Positions 15,991 through 24,390 are shown, counted from the stretch's first letter. The stretch: DNA of 25,334 nucleotides from an uncultured Succinivibrio sp. (GCA_900770725.1 CAAGLL010000047.1:1-25334), one strand, 5' to 3'. A program made the numbers and translations. Notes: generated from the sequence alone by a model not told the origin.

Positions 15991-17273
15991 GCGCCACCCT
16001 TGCCCGGATCTTGAGGGGCACTCTGCTGCGGGGCGGGTTGCTGAGCCTGCTGAGGCTTGGGGCCTTGGTTGGGATTTTGATCGGAGGCTGCGCCCGCGGC
16101 GCCCTGCGCTGCTGCCTCCTGGGCCTGCGCCGCGGCCTCCTTGGCCATCAGATCCTTAAGATCCTGCGGGACCTCGAGCGGGGCCTCGGGCTTGGCGTCA
16201 TAAGCCGGGGACCCCGGGATCTCCTCGCGGGCGGCCGACTCGACGGCCTCGGAGGATGCGTCGAGGAAGTCCTGGCAGACGGCGTCGATGCGCTCTGCAA
16301 GGCGGCTCCTCACGGTGGAGCCGCCTGATGAGACAGTGAGATCGCCTGGGGCGAGATCGTTTGAGATCTTGACCTTCCAGTGCTGGGAGTCCATGTACTC
16401 GCGCCCCACCGAGGCCTCGATGAGCGAGGCGTCATCGGGGTTCATCGTGATCTCCGCTCCGCCTTCTGGATCAGGCAGCGCGGCGATGGCCGACTCGACC
16501 GTCCTGCGCAGGAAATCCGGATCGCCGCGCACCTCGCGCCTGATCACAGCGCCAGCGAGCTTTGAGATCATGAGGACGATGCGGTCGGTGACGTCGCGGT
16601 CGACCTCGCGCAGCGGGTTGGCCAGCGCGTCGGCGAGGTGGCGGAAGCGCTCTGACTGCTCGAGCACCACCTCCTCGCCCTGGGAGAGGCCTTCGGCGCG
16701 GCCCTTCTGGAACCCTTCCTCGCGCCCCTTGGCGTAGCCTGCCTCAAGGCCCTTGGCGCTGCCCTCGGCAAAGCCCTTTTCCGTGCCCTGCTTGAGGCCC
16801 TCGGCCATGCCCTGCTTTAGTCCTTCCTCATGGCCCTGCTTGAAGCCCTCGTCGTGCCCTTCCTTGGAGGCCGCATCGCGGATCTCGTCAAGCTGCCCTG
16901 CGGTGAGCACCGGGGCCGGGGCGCCCTGCTGAGACTGCTGTTCCTTCTCCTTGCGCGAGCGCTCCTCGCGCTCAAGCCGCTCCTCCTCAGCCTTCTTCTG
17001 CAGGAGGAGCTGCTTCTGCCTGGCAAGCGCGCGGCGCTGCTCGAAATAGTCAGGCGGGTAGCCTAGGGCATTGGTCTCGCCCTCGCGGCCCTCGCCCAGC
17101 ATCGGCCACTGCTTGACCTCGTAGGAGCCGGCCTTCTCCGAGGGGATAACGCGAGCAATGGGCGCGTCGTAGCGGGCGTCGGTGTACTCCGGCTCGGAGT
17201 TCACGATGTCCGCCTCGGTGATCACCTCGGGATCGAGTCCGGCCTTCTTCTTGGGATCTTTGCTGTCTGCCAT
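15987..17273 (-). CDS. fliH: Flagellar export ATPase regulator FliH with long GxxxG helix
   Basis: FliH dimers bind FliI, hold back its ATPase and anchor it to FliN. The protein is 428 residues against about 230 in enteric bacteria. Residues 1-75 are a variable leader and 80-115 are strongly charged. Residues 139-199 are an unbroken GxxxG series. Residues about 205-345 are the FliH C-terminal domain, with DRIVLMISKLAGAVIRREV and EITMNPDDASLIE. Residues 370-428 are an Ala/Gln/Pro-rich tail. GxxxG repeats are a known FliH feature, but this run is long. The gene starts 17 bases after fliG and overlaps fliI. Confidence 0.93.
   Translation of the reverse strand: MADSKDPKKKAGLDPEVITEADIVNSEPEYTDARYDAPIARVIPSEKAGSYEVKQWPMLGEGREGETNALGYPPDYFEQRRALARQKQLLLQKKAEEERLEREERSRKEKEQQSQQGAPAPVLTAGQLDEIRDAASKEGHDEGFKQGHEEGLKQGMAEGLKQGTEKGFAEGSAKGLEAGYAKGREEGFQKGRAEGLSQGEEVVLEQSERFRHLADALANPLREVDRDVTDRIVLMISKLAGAVIRREVRGDPDFLRRTVESAIAALPDPEGGAEITMNPDDASLIEASVGREYMDSQHWKVKISNDLAPGDLTVSSGGSTVRSRLAERIDAVCQDFLDASSEAVESAAREEIPGSPAYDAKPEAPLEVPQDLKDLMAKEAAAQAQEAAAQGAAGAASDQNPNQGPKPQQAQQPAPQQSAPQDPGKGGA
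16677..16859 (-). repeat. Coding repeat: sixteen glycines at four-residue spacing in FliH
   Basis: FliH residues 139, 143, 147 and so on to 199 are all glycine, with no break across 61 residues. The positions between are mostly Glu, Lys, Gln, Ala and Leu/Phe. Such a series forms a tight helix-helix dimer face. Near-identical 12-base units in the DNA suggest growth by slippage or unequal crossing-over. Confidence 0.9.
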
Positions 17274-17290
17274 GGGAGGGAGCCGCTACG

Positions 17291-18421
17291 CTACACGAAG
17301 TCGCTGTTGCTGCCGCCGCGCGAGAGCACGATCTGCCCGGAGTCGGAGAGCTTGTGGGCGATGTTGAGGATCTCCTTCTGGGCGGCCTCGACATCGGCGA
17401 TCTTGGTCGGGCCCATCGAGGCGAGATCCTCCTTCATGGAGTCGGCGGCGCGCGAGGACATGTTCTTGAAGAACTTGTCCTTGAGCGTGTCGTCGGCGCC
17501 CTTGAGCGCCTTCTGGAGCACGTCCGAGGGCACCTCGCGCAGGAGCGTCTGGATGGAGCGGTCGTCGACGTCGGCCAGGTTCTCGAACACGAACATCAGA
17601 TCCTCGATCTGGGTGCCGATCTCCTTGTCCTGCGACTGGATGGCGTTCATGAGCTGGGTCTCCGTCGAGGAGTCCAGGAAGTTCATGATGTCCGCCGCGC
17701 TCTTGAGGCCGCCGATCTTGGCGGTCTGCGAGCCTGCGGATCCCGCAAACTGCTTCTCCATGATCTCGTTGAGTTCCTGCAGCGCCGCAGGCTGCACTTC
17801 CTCCAAGGTTGCGATGCGCATGATGAGGTCGAGCCTCACGGGCTCGGGGAACTGGGAGAGGATCTCCGCGCTCTGCTCGGGATCGAGGTAGGAGAGCACG
17901 ATGGTCTGGATCTGCGGGTGCTCGTTCTGGATGATCGTCGCGACCTGCCTGGCGTCCATCCACTTGAGGGAGTCGAGGCCGCGCGATCCGGTGCCCAGGG
18001 AGATCTGCTCGACGAGGTTGTTGGCCTTGTCCTCGCCCAATGCCGCGACCAGGGCGTGGCGCACGAAGTCCGAGCTGCCAAGGCCCAGGTTCGAGTGCTT
18101 GGTGATGTCCATGAGGAAGGACTTGTGGACGGCGTTGACCTGCTCGTTGGTGAAGCGCCCGGCCTGGGACATGCGCATGCCCAGCTTCTGCACCTGCTTT
18201 GGCTGCAGGTTGCGGAAGACCTCGGCCGCGTCGTCCTCGGAGAGCGAGAGCATCAGAAGCACGGCCTTGTCCAGGCCCGTCATGCCCTGCAGCGCCGCGC
18301 GCTCGTCGTCGTTGAGCTCGAGGCTGCCGTTCTGCACCGACTTGCCCACGCGGTCGAGCGCCTGGGAAGTGCCCGGGGCGCCGCCCTGGGCGGCAGGCAG
18401 GTTCTTGTTGTCATCAGCCAT
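17291..18421 (-). CDS. fliG: Flagellar motor switch protein FliG
   Basis: FliG sits on the MS ring and carries the charged face that meets the MotA stator. The protein is 376 residues (E. coli 331). A low-complexity leader of about 45 residues precedes GMTGLDKAVLLMLSLSEDDAAEVFRNL, the normal FliG start. The middle domain has the EHPQIQTIVLSYLDPEQSAEIL motif. The torque domain has MFVFENLADVDDRSIQTLLREV and FFKNMSSRAADSMKEDLASMGP, both near-invariant. It ends with RGGSNSDFV. The fliF stop is 41 bases upstream, with a 7-bp inverted repeat (18435-18441 with 18457-18463) in the gap. Confidence 0.98.
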   Translation of the reverse strand: MADDNKNLPAAQGGAPGTSQALDRVGKSVQNGSLELNDDERAALQGMTGLDKAVLLMLSLSEDDAAEVFRNLQPKQVQKLGMRMSQAGRFTNEQVNAVHKSFLMDITKHSNLGLGSSDFVRHALVAALGEDKANNLVEQISLGTGSRGLDSLKWMDARQVATIIQNEHPQIQTIVLSYLDPEQSAEILSQFPEPVRLDLIMRIATLEEVQPAALQELNEIMEKQFAGSAGSQTAKIGGLKSAADIMNFLDSSTETQLMNAIQSQDKEIGTQIEDLMFVFENLADVDDRSIQTLLREVPSDVLQKALKGADDTLKDKFFKNMSSRAADSMKEDLASMGPTKIADVEAAQKEILNIAHKLSDSGQIVLSRGGSNSDFV

Positions 18422-18462
18422 TGTTGCAATCCTCAGGAGCGCGGATCATGCGTCGCCGCTCC

Positions 18463-20370
18463 TCAGCTCTTCTTCTCGGTGGTCTTGTCCTTCGAGTCGC
18501 TCTCAAGCCACTCCTTGATGACCTCGGCGGTAAGCTGCGGCTCGTTGGAGGCCAGCGTGCGCACCGCCTTGAGCAGATCGGCCTCCTTGTGGAGATCCGG
18601 CAGGTCGATGCCGCCGCTGTCGTTGATGGAGTACACCTGGTCCTCCATCTCCTTGTTCTTGGTGATGAGGTCGAGATCGTCGTTGCCCTCGAGGGCCGAG
18701 CCGTCGTCGAGGTCGACGTCGTTCTGCTCCTCGAGATCGGCCTCCTCCTCCTCGCGGTGGAGCAGCTTCATCAGCATGGGCCTTATCACGAAGACCACGA
18801 GCGCGATGATGACCAGGACGGCGCCCACGACCCTGACCAGGCGGTAGAAGTAGTTCTGGCGGTACCAGGGCAGCGGCGGGCGCTCGTCGGCGTGCGGGAA
18901 CGAGACTGTCTCGACGCTCACGAAGTCGCCGCGGGCCTGGTCGAGGCCGAGGCCGCCGCGCACTAGATCGGCTATCTTGTCGAGGTCCTCCTTGGGGCGC
19001 GGGGTGTAGGTCACGTTGCCGTCTGCATCGACCTTGCGCAGGTAGTCGACCGCCACCGAGACCGTGAGGCGCTGGACCATGTTGGTCGGGCGCACGGTGT
19101 GGCGCACCGTGGTGTCGACCTCGTAGTTGCGCACGGCCTCGCGGCTCTCCTTGCGCTGCTCGGCGGACTGGTTCGACTCGGTGGCCGTGCCGTTCTTCAG
19201 CTGCTGGGGGATCGCGGCGTTGGCAGGCGGCTGGTTTGAAAGCGAGCCGGGCACGCCGTATGGATTGCCCTTGTCGTTGCCACCCTGCTGCTCCTTCAAG
19301 GTCTCAGACCTCACGGCCTGGCTGTCGGGGTTGTACAGCTGCGCCGTCTCCTCCTGCTTGGTGGTGTCCAGCGTGACGTCCACCTCCGCCGAGTAGTTCC
19401 CAAGCCCCAGCATCGGGGCGAGGATGGTGTCGAGCTTGTCGCGGTACTGCGCCTCGCGCATCGTGTGCATCTCAAACTCGCGCTGCAGCTTGTTCTCGGC
19501 GCTGTCGTCGCGGCGGTCGTCCGAGAGCAGGCGGCCCTGCTGGTCGGTGACGGTCACGTCCTTGGTCAGGAGGTTGTGCACCGCCGAGGCGACCATGAAG
19601 CGGATCGAGGAGACGTTCTCAGGGCTCAAGTAGGCGCCGTTCTTCAAGGTCACGACCACGGCTGCCGACGGGCGGCTCTTCTCGCGGGCGAACACGTTCT
19701 CCTTGGGGATGGCCAGCAGCACGGTGGCCCGGTCGATGCCGTCGATCTTCTCGATGGCGCGGGCCAGCTGGATCTCGCGGCCGTGCTTGATGCGCTCGTT
19801 CTCCATGTGCTGGGAGACGCCAAAGCCGCTGTCGGTCATCAGGATCGAGTCGCCGATGTCGTTGGTCTCCTTGGGCAGCGCCACGCCCTGGCGCAGCATC
19901 TGGGCAGTGATGTCTGAGTACTTGGTGGCGTCCACGTAGATCGCCTCGCCCGAGAGGCGGTACTTGTAGCCGCCGTTGTCGAGGAAGTCCAAGACCTTGC
20001 CGATCTCCTGGGGGGAGTAGGTGCCAAGCTGCCTCTCGGTTGCAGGCTCGCTTGAGGAGCCCACGCCGTGCAGCGAGAAGATCGTGAAGACTATGACCGC
20101 CACGAAGATGGCGAGGAAGCCCAGCAGCATGACGCGGTGTAGCACGTCGCCGTTGTGGATGAAGTCCGAGAGGAACGCAAAGAAGCGGGAGAGGGTGCCG
20201 CGCTTGGGCTGCGCGCCCACGCCTGCGCCATCGGATGGAGCGGAGGCCTCGGGCGCGGCCATGGCCTTGGGATCGGCCACTGCGGTCCCGGTCGCCCCGC
20301 CTGCAACCGCAGGAACCCCGCCGCCCTGGGACTGGCCCGCTGCGGGAACCGGTAAATCGTTGTCTGCCAT
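18463..20370 (-). CDS. fliF: Flagellar MS-ring protein FliF
   Basis: FliF forms the MS ring, the first structure of the basal body and the platform for FliG and the export gate. The protein is 635 residues (E. coli 552). A Gly/Ala/Pro-rich leader of about 60 residues precedes the first membrane helix (about 79-100). The periplasmic YscJ/FliF ring-building domains include DNGGYKYRLSGEAIYVDATKYSDI and VTLKNGAYLSPENVSSIRFMVASAV. The second membrane helix is at about 511-533, followed by an acidic linker and the FliG-binding helix near the end (VRTLASNEPQLTAEVIKEWL). It lies 22 bases after fliE. Confidence 0.98.
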   Translation of the reverse strand: MADNDLPVPAAGQSQGGGVPAVAGGATGTAVADPKAMAAPEASAPSDGAGVGAQPKRGTLSRFFAFLSDFIHNGDVLHRVMLLGFLAIFVAVIVFTIFSLHGVGSSSEPATERQLGTYSPQEIGKVLDFLDNGGYKYRLSGEAIYVDATKYSDITAQMLRQGVALPKETNDIGDSILMTDSGFGVSQHMENERIKHGREIQLARAIEKIDGIDRATVLLAIPKENVFAREKSRPSAAVVVTLKNGAYLSPENVSSIRFMVASAVHNLLTKDVTVTDQQGRLLSDDRRDDSAENKLQREFEMHTMREAQYRDKLDTILAPMLGLGNYSAEVDVTLDTTKQEETAQLYNPDSQAVRSETLKEQQGGNDKGNPYGVPGSLSNQPPANAAIPQQLKNGTATESNQSAEQRKESREAVRNYEVDTTVRHTVRPTNMVQRLTVSVAVDYLRKVDADGNVTYTPRPKEDLDKIADLVRGGLGLDQARGDFVSVETVSFPHADERPPLPWYRQNYFYRLVRVVGAVLVIIALVVFVIRPMLMKLLHREEEEADLEEQNDVDLDDGSALEGNDDLDLITKNKEMEDQVYSINDSGGIDLPDLHKEADLLKAVRTLASNEPQLTAEVIKEWLESDSKDKTTEKKS

Positions 20371-20392
20371 TTTCTACGCCTGCCTGGCCAGA

Positions 20393-20827
20393 TCAGATCT
20401 GCATCTGGGACACGGTCTTGTACGCTTCGATTAGCTTGTTGCGGATCTGCACCGCCGCCTCGAAGGAAATGTTTGATTTCTGCGTGGCAAGCATAACATC
20501 AGAGAGGGTCACCTGTCTGTCGCCGGTGTCAAATCTCGCCTGCAGGTTGGCCGCATTGTTCTGCAGCGAATTGACGTTTTCAAAGGCGTCCTTGAGCGCC
20601 TGCTCGAAGGCTCCGACCCGGGTGGCCGAGCTCTCGCCTGCACTCTGCTCGCTATCCTTTACCGCCTGGGGAGCACTCCCCTCAAGTGCGGTGTCGTAGA
20701 CATGGAACTGCTGGGGATCAGGCCCCTTGCCTGCCGCCGCGCTCAGCGCGTTCATCTGCCTCTGCATGTTCTGAAGCCCTGCGAGGATCGAACCTGCGGG
20801 TGCCGCGCTGTTGATGCCGATGCTCAT
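20393..20827 (-). CDS. fliE: Flagellar hook-basal body protein FliE
   Basis: FliE connects the MS ring to the proximal rod and is the first protein exported. The C-terminal half is typical: VTLSDVMLATQKSNISFEAAVQIRNKLIEAYKTVSQMQI. The start at 20827 is preceded by GGAGG with a 7-base gap. The ATG two codons earlier is too close to that site, and a longer frame to 20887 would cross the promoter. The resulting 144 residues exceed the usual 100-110; the extra lies in a Gln/Ser/Gly-rich insertion between about 35 and 70. It is the first gene of the cluster and is driven by the sigma-54 promoter just upstream. Confidence 0.94.
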   Translation of the reverse strand: MSIGINSAAPAGSILAGLQNMQRQMNALSAAAGKGPDPQQFHVYDTALEGSAPQAVKDSEQSAGESSATRVGAFEQALKDAFENVNSLQNNAANLQARFDTGDRQVTLSDVMLATQKSNISFEAAVQIRNKLIEAYKTVSQMQI

Positions 20828-20883
20828 TTCCATGCCTCCGCGCCGGAAAACCGACGCTTGAAAAATCCTTTTCCACCCATGAC

Positions 20884-20898
20884 GCAAGTTCCGTGCCA
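20884..20898 (-). promoter_or_regulatory. Sigma-54 (-24/-12) promoter for fliE
   Basis: Read leftward, TGGCACGGAACTTGC matches the RpoN consensus TGGCACG-N4-TTGC at every fixed position. Transcription would start near 20872, about 45 bases before the fliE ATG. This places fliEFGHIJ under RpoN and an enhancer-binding activator of the FleQ/FlrC type, which is not encoded in this window. Confidence 0.85.
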
Positions 20899-20905
20899 GA
20901 GCTTA

Positions 20906-20918
20906 GGAAACGGTTTCC
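20906..20918. promoter_or_regulatory. GGAAAC-G-GTTTCC inverted repeat
   Basis: A perfect 6-1-6 inverted repeat lies eight bases upstream of the fliE -24 element, on the metE-facing side. It could be an operator for the fliE promoter or for metE. It loosely recalls LacI-family sites but has an odd centre. The function is unassigned. Confidence 0.35.
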
Positions 20919-20926
20919 ATGCAGGG

Positions 20927-20967
20927 GCCTCGATGCGGATATAGAGCGAGGCTATAGCCAAGCATCG
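20927..20967 (+). promoter_or_regulatory. Alternative stems upstream of metE
   Basis: GCCTCG (20927-20932) can pair with CGAGGC (20947-20952). CGATGC (20931-20936) can instead pair with GCATCG (20962-20967). The left arms overlap, so the stems exclude each other. A palindrome GGCTATAGCC lies at 20950-20959. A TATTAT at 20976-20981 may be a metE -10 but lacks a good -35; if it is the promoter, these stems would be in DNA only. No MetJ box or known SAM riboswitch was recognised. Confidence 0.25.
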
Positions 20968-21071
20968 CAACAATGTATTATTTTTAAAGGTAAATTCTCA
21001 ATAAGATGCTCCAAACGGCATGTTTTTACTGATCCGCGGCCAGCGCGCCGCAGCACTTGGAGCAAATGAGA

Positions 21072-23333
21072 ATGTCAAAAAGCTATGTGACCGGCTTCCC
21101 CAGGATCGGCGAGAGGCGCGAGCTCAAGTTCGCGCTCGAGGCCTATTGGGCGGGGCGCTCGGACTTCGAGCGCGTCAGGGCGGTGGGAAGGGATCTGCGC
21201 ATCCGCCACCTGAAGTACCAGCAGGACGCCGGCATCGACTACATCAGCGTCAACGACTTCTCCTACTACGATCAGATGCTCGACCTCGTATACGCGCTGG
21301 GCGCGGCCCCGGAGCGCTTCAAGGGGCTTGAGGGCGAGCGCCTATACTTCGCGATGGCCCGCGGCGATGACGAGCGCGAGGCCATGGAGATGACCAAGTG
21401 GTTCAACACCAACTACCACTACATCGTCCCGGAGCTCGCAGCCTCCGCGTCCTTCACCCCTGATGCCTCGAAGATCGAGTCCGAGTACCGCGAGGCCCGC
21501 GAGCTCGGGATCCGCCCGAAGGTCGACCTCATAGGCCCCATCACCTTCCTGGCCCTCTCAAAGAGCCCGGACGGCTCTGACGTGTTCTCCCACCAGGAAT
21601 CCCTCGTGAGGGCCTACCTTGCCCTGCTCAGTTCCATCGGCGCGCTCGACAGCGATGGCCCTGTGGTCGTGCAGCTTGACGAGCCGGTGTTCGCAACCGA
21701 CCGCGCAGATGATCTCGCAGGACGCATCGTCCCCGTGTACAACGAGCTTTGCAAGGCCCGTAACGTTCGCATCCTCTTCAACACCTTCTTCGAGCACGCC
21801 CCCGAGGCGGTGCGCGAGGTGGTGCGCACCCCGGTGTGGGCCGTGGGATTGGACTTCGTGCACGGCACCTCCCAGGAGGACTCGCTCAAGGTGCTCGCAG
21901 GCACGGACAAGGTGCTCTTTGCAGGCCTCATCAACGGCCGCAACGTCTGGAGGGCCGATCTGGACGCCAAGCTCGCCAAGGCGCGGGAGATAGCCAGGTA
22001 CGTCCCGGGGGACAGGCTCTGCCTCGGCACCTCCTGCTCGCTCCTGCACGTGCCATTCACGCTCAAGTACGAGGACTCCCTTGAGATAAAGGAGTGGCTC
22101 TCCTTTGCTGTCGAGAAGCTCGACGAGGTGAGGCTTTTGAACAAGCTCTTCTCAGGCGCGGACCTCGGGGAGCGCGATCAGGCGCTCCTCGAGGAGGCCC
22201 GCCGCGCCGCGAAGAGCCGCCGCACCTCGGACATCATCAACGACCAGGCCGTGCAGAACCGCGCTGCCCACGTCACTAGGCTCTGCCGCGACGTCCCCTA
22301 CGAGGAGCGCATCAAGCTCCAGCACTCGATCCTGAACCTGCCTACCCTGCCCACCACGACCATAGGCTCGTTCCCGCAGACCCAGGCCCTGCGCCAGGTG
22401 CGCTCGGCCTGGCGCAAGCACCTGCTCTCTGACGAGAACTATGAGCAGGAGATCAAGCGCTACATCCAGGACTGCGTGAAGTTCCAGGAGGAGGCGGGCC
22501 TCGACGTGCTCGTCCACGGCGAGCCCGAGCGCAACGACATGGTCGAGTACTTCGGCGAGCAGCTCAAGGGCTACGCCATCTCGAAGAACGCCTGGGTGCA
22601 GAGCTACGGCAGCCGCTGCGTCAAGCCGCCCCTGCTCTACGGCGACGTCTCGCGCCCGCGCCCGATGACGGTCAAGTGGATAAGCTACGCCCAGTCGCTG
22701 ACTGACAAGCCCATGAAAGGCATGCTCACGGGCCCCGTGACCATCCTCAACTGGAGCTTCGTGCGCGACGACATCCCGCGCGCGGACATCGCAAGGCAGC
22801 TGGCGCTTTGCATCTGCGACGAGATAGCCGATCTCCAGGACGCCGGCATCAGGATAATCCAGGTCGACGAGGCGGCGTTCAAGGAGGGCTATCCGCTCAG
22901 GCGCGAGAACCGCAAGGCCTACGAGGACTTCGCCGTGTCGGCCTTCCGCCTCGCGACCTCCTCGGCCGAGGCCCGCACCCAGATCCATACCCACATGTGC
23001 TACTCGGAGTTCTCGGACATCATCTCGACCATCGAGGCGCTGGACGCCGACGTGCTCTCCATCGAGACCGCGCGCTCGGGCAACGAGCTTCTGAAGGTCT
23101 TCAAGCGCGTGGGCTACGACCACGAGGTGGGCCCCGGCGTCTACGACATCCACTCCCCGCGCGTGCCCTCGGTCGACGAGCTGGTGCGCCAGATCAGGGA
23201 GCGCGAGGAGGTGCTGCCCCGCGCCCAGCTCTGGGTCAACCCCGACTGCGGCCTCAAGACCCGCCGCTGGGAGGAGGTCAAGCCCAGCATCACGAACATG
23301 GTGCAGGCGGCCAGGATCGCAAGGACGCTTTGA
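21072..23333 (+). CDS. metE: Cobalamin-independent methionine synthase
   Basis: MetE transfers the methyl group from 5-methyltetrahydropteroyl-triglutamate to homocysteine, the last step of methionine synthesis, without B12. From the chosen start the protein is 753 residues, the same as E. coli MetE. The zinc ligands fall at identical numbers: His641 and Cys643 (in THMCYSEF), Glu665 (in SIETARSG) and Cys726 (in NPDCGLKTR). The N-terminal domain begins SKSYVTGFPRIG. The ATG at 21072 has GGAG nine bases upstream; the ATG at 21066 is too close. The MTHFR-like gene follows one base after the stop. Expression is probably methionine-responsive, though no known site was identified. Confidence 0.98.
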   Translation: MSKSYVTGFPRIGERRELKFALEAYWAGRSDFERVRAVGRDLRIRHLKYQQDAGIDYISVNDFSYYDQMLDLVYALGAAPERFKGLEGERLYFAMARGDDEREAMEMTKWFNTNYHYIVPELAASASFTPDASKIESEYREARELGIRPKVDLIGPITFLALSKSPDGSDVFSHQESLVRAYLALLSSIGALDSDGPVVVQLDEPVFATDRADDLAGRIVPVYNELCKARNVRILFNTFFEHAPEAVREVVRTPVWAVGLDFVHGTSQEDSLKVLAGTDKVLFAGLINGRNVWRADLDAKLAKAREIARYVPGDRLCLGTSCSLLHVPFTLKYEDSLEIKEWLSFAVEKLDEVRLLNKLFSGADLGERDQALLEEARRAAKSRRTSDIINDQAVQNRAAHVTRLCRDVPYEERIKLQHSILNLPTLPTTTIGSFPQTQALRQVRSAWRKHLLSDENYEQEIKRYIQDCVKFQEEAGLDVLVHGEPERNDMVEYFGEQLKGYAISKNAWVQSYGSRCVKPPLLYGDVSRPRPMTVKWISYAQSLTDKPMKGMLTGPVTILNWSFVRDDIPRADIARQLALCICDEIADLQDAGIRIIQVDEAAFKEGYPLRRENRKAYEDFAVSAFRLATSSAEARTQIHTHMCYSEFSDIISTIEALDADVLSIETARSGNELLKVFKRVGYDHEVGPGVYDIHSPRVPSVDELVRQIREREEVLPRAQLWVNPDCGLKTRRWEEVKPSITNMVQAARIARTL

Positions 23334-23334
23334 G

Positions 23335-24294
23335 ATGCTGCGCGAGAAGATAGCCGCCTGCCGCCCCGGGATCCTGACCTTCGGGGTGACGCCCCCGAAG
23401 TCCTCGGATCCCGAGGAGAAGGCGCGCCTGCGCGCCAAGGCGACGCTTGAGCGCGTCGCCCCCGCGCGCGTCGACGCCCTCGTGATCTACGACATCCAGG
23501 ACGAGAGCGCGCGCAACAGCGCGCAGCGCACCTTCGAGTACTCGGGGACCCGCGCCCCGGAGGACTACTGGAAGAACGAGCTTGGCGCGGCCTATCCCGC
23601 GATCCTCTACAAGGTCGTGGGCAAGTACAGCAAGGAGGAGCTGCAGTCCTTCCTCGGATCACTGCCGCGCGAGTGCGCCACGGTCTTCGTGGGGGCGGGA
23701 TCATCGAGGGAGAGCGTGCGCCTGAGGCTTAAGGAGGCCTACGCGCTGCACAGGGGGGTTCCCGAGACGCTTTTAGGCGGGATCTGCATCCCCGAGCGCC
23801 ACCGCAGGAAGGGCGACGAGGAGTACCGCATCGCCGCCAAGTGCCTGCAGGGATGCAGGTTCTTCGTGACACAGGCCGTGTACAACACCGAGAACGCCAA
23901 GCGCTTCCTCGACGACTACGCCGCGCTCAACGTGCCCAAGGTTCCGGTGATCTTCACGTTCACCCCCTGCGGCAGCGCCAAGACGCTGGAGTTCATGCGC
24001 TGGCTTGGGATCTCGGTGGTGCCCGAGTACGAGCGCGAGATCATGGCAAGCCCCGATCCGCTCGAGCGCTCCATCGAGTTGTGCACCGACCTCTTCGACT
24101 TCCTCTACAAGTACGGACTCTCGCTTGGGATCCCGGTGGGGGCGAACGTCGAGAGCATCTCCTCGCGCAAGATCGAGCAGGACGGGGCGGCGCGGCTCCT
24201 CATGAGGATCCGCGGGATCATCGACAGCTACACGCCTGACGATGGATCCTTCAATCCCGAGCTTTCAGGATCGCTGGCCTCGGGAATAGTCTGA
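23335..24294 (+). CDS. Non-canonical methylenetetrahydrofolate reductase-like (MetF superfamily) protein
   Basis: This 319-residue protein is MTHFR-like, and its position one base after metE suggests it supplies methyl-tetrahydrofolate to MetE. The TIM-barrel folate-site motif FFVTQAVYN (176-184) matches the canonical FFITQ block, with Gln180 in the place of E. coli Gln183. Other hallmarks are altered. E. coli SFEFFPPR, holding catalytic Glu28, corresponds to TFGVTPPK at 15-22 with Gly17 in its place. The RGD segment with Asp120 appears to be VGA near 119-121. These alignments were made by eye. It may use a different mechanism or flavin dependence, or act on another folate. Translation is coupled to metE, and a strong terminator follows after 66 bases. 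Confidence 0.75.
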   Translation: MLREKIAACRPGILTFGVTPPKSSDPEEKARLRAKATLERVAPARVDALVIYDIQDESARNSAQRTFEYSGTRAPEDYWKNELGAAYPAILYKVVGKYSKEELQSFLGSLPRECATVFVGAGSSRESVRLRLKEAYALHRGVPETLLGGICIPERHRRKGDEEYRIAAKCLQGCRFFVTQAVYNTENAKRFLDDYAALNVPKVPVIFTFTPCGSAKTLEFMRWLGISVVPEYEREIMASPDPLERSIELCTDLFDFLYKYGLSLGIPVGANVESISSRKIEQDGAARLLMRIRGIIDSYTPDDGSFNPELSGSLASGIV

Positions 24295-24360
24295 GCACCT
24301 TTTACTGCACGCCAAGGGCTGCGATGGCGCAACCGCTTCCCTGCCCTAGATCCTGAGTTT

Positions 24361-24390
24361 GCGGCTCCGGGGCCATGCACCCGGAGCCGC
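24361..24390 (+). terminator. Strong intrinsic terminator of the metE operon
   Basis: GCGGCTCCGGG (24361-24371) and CCCGGAGCCGC (24380-24390) form a perfect 11-bp stem with an 8-base loop, followed directly by CTTTTTCTT. This is the best-formed terminator in the window. It lies 66 bases past the stop of the MTHFR-like gene. Confidence 0.9.

Noticed and set aside
17354..18847. 497-codon plus-strand open frame opposite fliG and the end of fliF
   Set aside because: It spans two certain genes on the other strand and has shadow composition with no family resemblance.
22152..23438. 428-codon minus-strand open frame opposite metE
   Set aside because: MetE on the plus strand is certain, with every zinc ligand in place. 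The antisense frame is Val/Leu/Arg/His-rich shadow translation caused by GC-rich third codon positions.
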